Assembly: GCA_015065425.1 (NCBI GenBank)
Contig: SVQH01000003.1
Coordinates: forward strand, 54,344-118,343
Length of the DNA: 64,000 nt
From: Oscillospiraceae bacterium
Lineage (GTDB): Bacteria; Bacillota; Clostridia; Oscillospirales; Acutalibacteraceae
Direction of reading: 5' to 3'
Below, piece by piece: positions 58,688 through 64,000 of this stretch (positions are counted from its first letter, which is position 1; each line of letters starts with the position of its first letter). A program made the translations under genes and the position numbers. Under the pieces are notes generated by a model. The model did not search any database. It was not told where the DNA came from and saw only the letters and a list, made by a program, of their open reading frames with translations.

Positions 58688-60205
58688 TTATTTGTCTTCG
58701 ATAGTTTCTTCCCATTTCATAGAGCGTTCAACAGCACGTTTCCATCCACGGTATAAATTTTCTCTGGTTTCATTGTCCATTTCGGGGGTGAAAACCTTCG
58801 ATACTTCGCGAATCTTTTCAATTTCTTCCATGTTATTCCAAAAACCAACTGCAAGACCTGCAAGATATGCAGCACCGAGGGCTGTTGTTTCAACGCATTT
58901 GGGACGGTTTACGGGAGTGTTTATCAGATTTGCCTGAATCTGCATCATAATATTACTTACACTGGCTCCTCCGTCAACTCTGAGCTCCTGAAGTTCAATT
59001 CCAGAGTCTGCTTTCATTGCTTCAAGAAGGTCTGTCATCTGATATGTTATAGATTCAAGAACCGCTCTGCAAAGATGTTTTTTGTTAACACCTCTTGTAA
59101 GGCCTACCATGCAACCTCTTGCATACATATCCCAATAAGGAGCACCGAGTCCCGTGAAAGCGGGAACAAGATAAACACCGTTTGAATCGGGAACCTGTTC
59201 AGCATATTTGTCGCATTTCTGTGCACTGTCAACTATCTGAAGCTCGTCTCGCAACCACTGGATGACACTTCCTGCATTAAACGCGGAGCCTTCAATACAG
59301 TATTCCACATTGTCACCGATTCCCCATGCAATACCCGTAACAAGATTATTCTGAGAGTGAACTCTTTCTTTGCCGGTGTTCATAAGAAGGAAACAGCCGG
59401 TTCCGTAAGTGTTTTTTGCCTGACCCGGATTAAAACATGCCTGACCGAATAGAGCAGCCTGCTGGTCACCTATTGCCGAGCATATCGGAATTCCTGCGAG
59501 AGCTTCAATTCCGGGGATACCCTGTGCTACAGCACCGTATACTTCACTTGACGGTGCAACTCTGGGGAGGATGGACATAGGAATACCAAGTTTTTCACAA
59601 AGATATTTATCCCAACTGAGATTATCTACATCAAAAAGCATTGTTCTTGATGCATTTGAATAGTCGGTAACATGAACACGCTTACCTGTAAGATTCCAAA
59701 TAAGCCATGTATCTATTGTGCCGAAGAGAAGATTTCCTTCCTCTGCAAGTTCTCTTGCACCCTCAACATTGTCAAGTATCCATTTTATTTTTGTTGCAGA
59801 AAAATATGCATCTATTATAAGTCCCGTATGTTCCTTTATGTATTCACCGAGACCTTCCTCTTTAAGCTGCTCGCACATTGATGCAGTTCTTCTGCACTGC
59901 CATACTATTGCATTATATACGGGTTTTCCTGTTCTCTTGTCCCACAATACCGTGGTTTCTCTCTGATTTGTTATGCCGATAGCGGCAATTTCTTTTGCCT
60001 CTATTCCGCCGTCAATGAGTGCATCGGCGAGAGAGCGGAGCTGACTTTTGAGAATTGCATCGGGATTATGTTCAACCCAGCCTGCCTTCGGATATATCTG
60101 CTCGTATTCATACTGAGCTTTTGATACTATTTCGCCCTGTCTGTTGAATACAATGGTTCGTGAACTTGTTGTTCCCTGATCCAACGAAAGAATGTATTTA
60201 AGCAT
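58688..60205 (-). CDS. glpK: Glycerol kinase
   Basis: A 505-residue FGGY kinase: [51 protein letters not shown] and [16 protein letters not shown]. It phosphorylates glycerol. The ATG at 60205 follows GGCGGGATG; two in-frame ATG lie just upstream. First gene of a minus-strand run glpK - malic enzyme - serC - serA - radical SAM. No glpF or glpD is nearby. Confidence 0.96.
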   Translation of the reverse strand: MLKYILSLDQGTTSSRTIVFNRQGEIVSKAQYEYEQIYPKAGWVEHNPDAILKSQLRSLADALIDGGIEAKEIAAIGITNQRETTVLWDKRTGKPVYNAIVWQCRRTASMCEQLKEEGLGEYIKEHTGLIIDAYFSATKIKWILDNVEGARELAEEGNLLFGTIDTWLIWNLTGKRVHVTDYSNASRTMLFDVDNLSWDKYLCEKLGIPMSILPRVAPSSEVYGAVAQGIPGIEALAGIPICSAIGDQQAALFGQACFNPGQAKNTYGTGCFLLMNTGKERVHSQNNLVTGIAWGIGDNVEYCIEGSAFNAGSVIQWLRDELQIVDSAQKCDKYAEQVPDSNGVYLVPAFTGLGAPYWDMYARGCMVGLTRGVNKKHLCRAVLESITYQMTDLLEAMKADSGIELQELRVDGGASVSNIMMQIQANLINTPVNRPKCVETTALGAAYLAGLAVGFWNNMEEIEKIREVSKVFTPEMDNETRENLYRGWKRAVERSMKWEETIEDK

Positions 60206-60233
60206 AATCATCCCGCCTGACATTTTTCTTTAA

Positions 60234-60262
60234 ATTTTAATCTTTTAATCAGCGATTGTCAA
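60234..60262 (-). promoter_or_regulatory. Promoter of the glpK operon
   Basis: Minus strand TTGACA (60257-60262), 17-base spacer, TAAAAT (60234-60239), about 30 bases before glpK. Confidence 0.82.
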
Positions 60263-60301
60263 GATGTTAACAATAATTAAATGAGAAATAATTAAATAAA
60301 T

Positions 60302-60329
60302 ATAAAAGCATCGGAGTAAAGCCGATGCC
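60302..60329 (-). terminator. Terminator of the NfeD/SPFH pair
   Basis: Stem GCATCGG / CCGATGC with a seven-base loop, then TTTTATATTT on the minus strand. Confidence 0.85.
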
Positions 60330-60347
60330 TTTATTAATTAAAAAAAA

Positions 60348-61274
60348 TTATTTATCCGTAAGAACTTCTTTTATACTTGTTGCAAGTCCTGCAATTCCTT
60401 GAATATCCGAAGGAATGATTATCTTTGTAGCCTTGCCGTCTGCTGCCTTTTCAAATGCTTCAAGACTCTTGATTGCAAGAACAGCATCTGCAGGTTTTGC
60501 ATTGTTAATAAGCTCAATACCCTTTGCAGTAGCTTCCTGGATGGCAAGAATTGCCTGAGCTTCACCTTCTGATTCTCTTATCTTTGCTTCCTTGACAGCT
60601 TCTGCACGAAGAATAGCCGATTGTTTTTCACCTTCCGCAGAAAGAATTCTTGATTCCTTTTCACCTTCAGCAACAAGGATTGCGGCAGCTTTTTCACCTT
60701 CAGCTTTAAGAATTGCCTCGCGGCGTTCACGTTCTGCCTTCATCTGCTTTTCCATTGCTTCCTGAATTTCTCTGGGCGGGAAAATGTTTTTGAGTTCAAC
60801 TCTGTTAACCTTGATTCCCCATGGATCTGTTGCTTCATCAAGTATCACTCTTATTTTTGCATTTATAGTATCACGGGAAGTAAGGGTATGGTCAAGCTCC
60901 ATTTCACCGATGATATTTCTGAGAGTAGTTGCAGTAAGGTTTTCAATGGCGGCAATGGGATGCTCAACACCGTAGCAGTAAAGCTTCGGGTCAGTTATCT
61001 GATAGAAAACAACAGTATCTATCTGCATCGTTACATTATCCTTAGTAATAACAGGCTGGGGAGGGAAGTCGGCAACCTGTTCTTTCAGTGAAACAATTTT
61101 TGCAACACGTTCAATAAGAGGTATTTTGAAATGAAAACCCGTCTGCCATGTTGTATTATAAGCACCGAGTCTTTCAATAACATAAGCCTTTGACTGAGGC
61201 ACGATTTTTATATTGCTGATAATAATAAACAAAATTATTGCAAAAATAAAAGCCAAAATAATAAATAGTTCCAT
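60348..61274 (-). CDS. SPFH/band 7 membrane protein (stomatin/QmcA-like)
   Basis: A 308-residue protein: one N-terminal membrane helix (2-22), SPFH domain (25-185; IVPQSKAYVIERLGAY, LRNIIGEMELD) and a long Ala/Glu coiled coil with repeated AEGEKxxxIL units (about 190-260). Such proteins build membrane scaffolds and usually pair with NfeD. The ATG at 61274 follows AAAGGAGG. The NfeD gene just upstream overlaps a longer alternative reading. Confidence 0.92.
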   Translation of the reverse strand: MELFIILAFIFAIILFIIISNIKIVPQSKAYVIERLGAYNTTWQTGFHFKIPLIERVAKIVSLKEQVADFPPQPVITKDNVTMQIDTVVFYQITDPKLYCYGVEHPIAAIENLTATTLRNIIGEMELDHTLTSRDTINAKIRVILDEATDPWGIKVNRVELKNIFPPREIQEAMEKQMKAERERREAILKAEGEKAAAILVAEGEKESRILSAEGEKQSAILRAEAVKEAKIRESEGEAQAILAIQEATAKGIELINNAKPADAVLAIKSLEAFEKAADGKATKIIIPSDIQGIAGLATSIKEVLTDK

Positions 61275-61287
61275 AAAATTTCCTCCT

Positions 61288-61719
61288 TTATTCAACTATA
61301 AGTTTCACGCCGTCAATTTTTTTGACGGTCACGGTAGTACCTTTTGAAATGTATTCGCCCGATTCCGATCGTGCAGTCCATTCAATGCCGTTGATTCTTA
61401 CAGCACCTTTTGCATTGATATTGTCGATATCCTCCGTAACGACAGCCTTTTCTCCGATGCACCTGTCTGCATTTGTGGGCTGAGACCTGCTGTTGATAAA
61501 TTTTTTTACCAGCGGTCTTGTCGCAACCAGAAGGATAAGCGATACTGCAAGAAAAACAACGACCTGAATAATAAGATTGTCAACGCCGAAAGCGGCAAGA
61601 ATAAGTGCTGTCAGAGCACCGCCGGCTAACCAGACTGTTGTAAGCTGTACAGTAAAAATTTCAATCAATACAAACAAGACCAGTAATGTCAGCCATATCC
61701 AGACCATATATTCACTCAC
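61288..61719 (-). CDS. NfeD-family membrane protein
   Basis: A 143-residue protein with three or four membrane helices (1-70) and a C-terminal OB-fold (85-143; GEKAVVTEDIDNINAKGAVRINGIEWTARSE shows the typical beta pattern). Short NfeD1b-type partner of stomatin-like proteins. Starts at GTG with AAGGAGG upstream; gap to the SPFH gene is 13 bases. Confidence 0.9.
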   Translation of the reverse strand: MSEYMVWIWLTLLVLFVLIEIFTVQLTTVWLAGGALTALILAAFGVDNLIIQVVVFLAVSLILLVATRPLVKKFINSRSQPTNADRCIGEKAVVTEDIDNINAKGAVRINGIEWTARSESGEYISKGTTVTVKKIDGVKLIVE

Positions 61720-61741
61720 TATGCATCACCTCCTTAACAGT

Positions 61742-61771
61742 ATTATATAATAATATTATATATAATGTCAA
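61742..61771 (-). promoter_or_regulatory. Promoter of the NfeD/SPFH pair
   Basis: Minus strand TTGACA (61766-61771), 18-base spacer, TATAAT (61742-61747). Confidence 0.82.
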
Positions 61772-61831
61772 CAAAAATCGGATTAGTACAGAGCAGATTT
61801 AAAATTTGTTAAAAAATCGGCAAAAAAACTA

Positions 61832-61860
61832 TTGCAATCCGGAAATTGTTGTGCTATAAT
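61832..61860 (+). promoter_or_regulatory. Promoter of rpsB-tsf
   Basis: TTGCAA (61832-61837), 17-base spacer, TGc-TATAAT extended -10 (61855-61860). Confidence 0.88.
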
Positions 61861-61867
61861 TGTCGAG

Positions 61868-61960
61868 CAAAACGCACGCGAAGACTTCGTACAGGGTGTG
61901 CAAAGGTCTGACATAGCCCTTGTTCCCGTATGATATAACTCTTTGCGGAGGTTTAACAAA
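61868..61960 (+). promoter_or_regulatory. Structured leader of rpsB (possible autoregulatory RNA)
   Basis: The leader of about 107 bases can form GAAG-A-CTTC inside GCAC/GTGC (61873-61903). Two crossing pairings are also possible: ACAGGG with CCCTTGT (bulged), and GCAAAG (61902-61907) with CTTTGC (near 61941-61946). The interleaved helices would give a pseudoknot-like fold close to the ribosome binding site. No terminator is seen, so control would be on translation. Family not recognised. Confidence 0.45.
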
Positions 61961-61974
61961 AGGAGGAAAATAAT

Positions 61975-62718
61975 ATGTCAGTAGTATCAATGAAGCAGCT
62001 GCTTGAAGCAGGTGTGCACTTCGGTCATCAGACCAGAAGATGGAATCCCAAAATGGCTCCCTATATCTTCACAGAAAGAAACGGAATTTACATCATCGAC
62101 CTTCAGAAGACTGTAAAGAAGCTTGAAGAGTCCTATATGTTCATCCGTGAAATCGCAGCTGAAGGAGGCGAAATTCTTTTCGTAGGTACAAAGAAGCAGG
62201 CTATGGATTCCATCAAGGAAGAAGCTCAGCGTTGCGGTATGCCTTTCGTAAATGCTCGTTGGCTCGGCGGTATGCTTACAAACTTCAGTACAATCAAGAG
62301 AAGAATCAAGAGACTTGAACAGCTCAACAAAATGGAAGAAGACGGCACATTCGATCTTCTCCCCAAGAAGGAAGTTATCAAGCTTAAACTTGAAAGAGAA
62401 AAGCTCGAAAAGTTCATGGGCGGTATCACAGAAATGAAGAAGCAGCCTGCTGCTATGTTCATCGTTGACCCCAGAAAAGAAAGAATTGCTGTTCTTGAAG
62501 CAAAGAAGCTCGGTATTCCGATAGTTGCTATCGTAGACACAAACTGCGATCCCGACGAGGTTGATTATGTAATCCCCGGTAACGATGACGCTATCAGAGC
62601 AGTTAAGCTTATTGCAGGTGCAATGGCTGATGCAGTTATCGAAGGCAGACAGGGTGAAACAGCTCCCGCTGCTGCTGAAGAAGAAGTTGTTGAGGAAGCA
62701 GCTGAATTCGCTGAATAA
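61975..62718 (+). CDS. rpsB: 30S ribosomal protein S2
   Basis: A 247-residue S2: [66 protein letters not shown] and [14 protein letters not shown]. The Glu/Ala-rich tail is typical. AAAGGAGG precedes the ATG. Followed by tsf, the standard bacterial order. Confidence 0.98.
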   Translation: MSVVSMKQLLEAGVHFGHQTRRWNPKMAPYIFTERNGIYIIDLQKTVKKLEESYMFIREIAAEGGEILFVGTKKQAMDSIKEEAQRCGMPFVNARWLGGMLTNFSTIKRRIKRLEQLNKMEEDGTFDLLPKKEVIKLKLEREKLEKFMGGITEMKKQPAAMFIVDPRKERIAVLEAKKLGIPIVAIVDTNCDPDEVDYVIPGNDDAIRAVKLIAGAMADAVIEGRQGETAPAAAEEEVVEEAAEFAE

Positions 62719-62736
62719 TTAAACAGTTAATTTTAT

Positions 62737-62763
62737 AAGCCCGTATTACTTGCGGGCTTTATT
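62737..62763 (+). terminator. Partial terminator between rpsB and tsf
   Basis: Stem AAGCCCG / CGGGCTT with a nine-base loop and a weak T run (TATTTC). It probably lowers transcription of tsf relative to rpsB or processes the message. Confidence 0.65.
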
Positions 62764-62797
62764 TCGATAATATATCTGAAATTAGGAGGAAATTAAA

Positions 62798-63901
62798 ATG
62801 GCATTTACAGCTAAAGACGTTCAGGCTCTTCGTGAGAAGACAGGCGTTGGTATGATGGATTGTAAGAAGGCTCTTGTTGAAACAGACGGTGACATCGACA
62901 AGGCTATTGATATTCTCAGAGAAAAGGGTCTTGCTTCCGCAGCTAAGAAAGCAAGCCGTGTTGCAGCAGAAGGTATTGTTGCTACATGTTCAGACGATAA
63001 AGCAGGTGTTCTTGTTGAGCTTAACTGCGAAACAGACTTCGTTGCAAAGGGCGCTCCCTTCGTAGAGCTTTCAGCTAAGGTTGCAAAGACTGTTCTTGCA
63101 GCAAAGCCCGCTGACCTTGAAGCTCTTCTTGCTACAAAGGCAGTTGATTCAGAAATGACAGTTGAGCAGGAGGTTCAGGAAGTTTTCCTTGCTCTTCGTG
63201 AAAACCTCAAGGTAAGAAGATTTACCGTTGTTGAGGGTCACACAGCAACTTACATTCACGCAGGCGGCTCGGTAGGCGTTATCGTTGCTTTTGATACAGA
63301 CGATGCTACAGCTGCAAAGGCTGAATTTGCAGAAATGGGCAAGAACGTAGCTATGCAGGTTGCAGCTATGAGCCCCGAATTCTTAAGCAAGAACGATATT
63401 TCTGCTGAAGAGCTCGCAAAGATGGAAAACATCACTGTTGAAAGTGCTCTTAATAAGCCCGATTCTCTTCCCGTACCGATTCTTAACAGCCTTATCGCTG
63501 AGGTTATTGACACAAAGAAGTGGAACGAAGAAGACACAGCTATCTATCAGGGACTTGATCAGCAGCAGAGAAAGAACTTCTTTAACTTCATTTCCAAGGA
63601 AGCTTATGCTGAGCTTGCTGCTCTTGCAGTTTCAAAGAAGGCTGAAATCGTTGAAAACAAAATCTTTAACGGACTTGTTCAGGGTCGTCTTTCAAAGCAG
63701 CTCAAAGAAGTTTGTCTTCTTGAACAGGCATTCGTTCGTTCAGACCTCTTTGACGGCGATGTAAAGGGCTATGTTGCATCAGTTGCTAAGGCTCTCGGTG
63801 TTGAAATTACAGTAAAGAGCTTCACACGTTTTGCTAAGGGCGAAGGCATTGAAAAGAAAGTTGACGACTTTGCTTCCGAAGTTGCAAGTATGATGAAATA
63901 A
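62798..63901 (+). CDS. tsf: Elongation factor Ts
   Basis: A 367-residue EF-Ts, the exchange factor of EF-Tu. UBA-like N-terminal domain and TDFV motif (VQALREKTGVGMMDCKKAL, ELNCETDFVAKG) and the coiled C-terminal region (EVCLLEQAFVRSD) are clear. Typical members have about 285-310 residues. Here an extra stretch of some 50 residues (about 215-265, around PDSLPVPILNSLIAEV and QGLDQQQRKNFFNFISK) lies before the conserved NKIFNGLVQGRLSKQLKEV. The frame is intact. AGGAGG precedes the ATG. Confidence 0.95.
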   Translation: MAFTAKDVQALREKTGVGMMDCKKALVETDGDIDKAIDILREKGLASAAKKASRVAAEGIVATCSDDKAGVLVELNCETDFVAKGAPFVELSAKVAKTVLAAKPADLEALLATKAVDSEMTVEQEVQEVFLALRENLKVRRFTVVEGHTATYIHAGGSVGVIVAFDTDDATAAKAEFAEMGKNVAMQVAAMSPEFLSKNDISAEELAKMENITVESALNKPDSLPVPILNSLIAEVIDTKKWNEEDTAIYQGLDQQQRKNFFNFISKEAYAELAALAVSKKAEIVENKIFNGLVQGRLSKQLKEVCLLEQAFVRSDLFDGDVKGYVASVAKALGVEITVKSFTRFAKGEGIEKKVDDFASEVASMMK

Positions 63902-63924
63902 GTCACATTAAAGTGATATTTACA

Positions 63925-63952
63925 GAGAGAAGTTTCGACTTCTCTCTTTTTT
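63925..63952 (+). terminator. Terminator of rpsB-tsf
   Basis: Perfect nine-bp stem GAGAGAAGT / ACTTCTCTC with a TTCG tetraloop and six T. Confidence 0.95.
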
Positions 63953-63955
63953 CGT

Positions 63956-63984
63956 TTGACTTTATGCTTTTTGAATGTTAATAT
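63956..63984 (+). promoter_or_regulatory. Promoter candidate for the next gene outside the window
   Basis: TTGACT (63956-63961), 17-base spacer, TAATAT (63979-63984). Confidence 0.5.
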
Positions 63985-64000
63985 CAAAACATAATATAAA

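Overview
The window looks like a chromosomal segment of a low-GC, endospore-forming Clostridia species, most like the Ruminococcus/Oscillospiraceae group. The signs are AGA-decoding tRNA-Arg, strong AGGAGG ribosome binding sites, spore genes (yabP-yabQ-divIC-yabR, cotJABC), a type III glutamine synthetase, long-form HPF, and dockerin-like repeats on a secreted protein. Assignments rest on reading sequence and motifs only; no database search was possible.

Layout. 1-2.1 kb: a two-component system and the start of an ABC transporter (Bce-like module) with matching operator sites, then a tRNA-Arg. 2.3-5.4 kb: polysaccharide deacetylase, SGNH hydrolase and an unknown membrane-anchored protein. 5.7-18 kb: an unusual metabolic locus. 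On the minus strand it has a TetR regulator, a duplicated class II aldolase and a class III aminotransferase. On the plus strand it has an SCP2-like protein, a second class III aminotransferase, a split transketolase, another SCP2-like protein, an HxxxDG acyltransferase and a zinc-ribbon membrane protein. 18-26 kb: lipoprotein, ABC exporter, lone Na+-decarboxylase beta subunit, and a TrpXYZ/ABC_sub_bind-type uptake operon. 26-32 kb: the yabP-yabQ-divIC-yabR sporulation/division cluster, fumarase alpha subunit, HPF and glutamine synthetase III with a terminator in its leader. 32.6-37 kb: PNP, MTA/SAH deaminase and an MtnA-like isomerase (together a plausible methylthioadenosine salvage route through methylthioinosine), then a GH20 hexosaminidase. 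37-38.5 kb: a secreted dockerin/metallo-beta-lactamase/Ada-like protein.

The most striking feature is at 38.7-51.5 kb. The spore gene cotJC is split by an insertion of about 11.69 kb. The 5' part (39164-39570) and the 3' part (51261-51463) share a CAGA at the junctions. Joining them at that point gives an uninterrupted 201-residue CotJC with the third and fourth metal-ligand helices restored. A large serine recombinase lies at the right end. This is the architecture of a skin-like developmentally excised element. The element carries an M48 protease, a VirD4-like coupling ATPase and a replication-relaxation-type protein without a relaxase. It also has a strongly structured non-coding region and a 1364-residue secreted protein with a caspase-like domain and BspA-type leucine-rich repeats. 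A tyrosine recombinase inside it is flanked by inverted 29-bp sites of 11-7-11 form, which predicts an invertible segment of about 1.35 kb.

The right part (51.6-64 kb) returns to chromosomal genes. These are a polyprenyl sugar phosphotransferase, an apparent operon glpK-malic enzyme-serC-serA-radical SAM, the NfeD/SPFH membrane pair, and rpsB-tsf with a structured leader.
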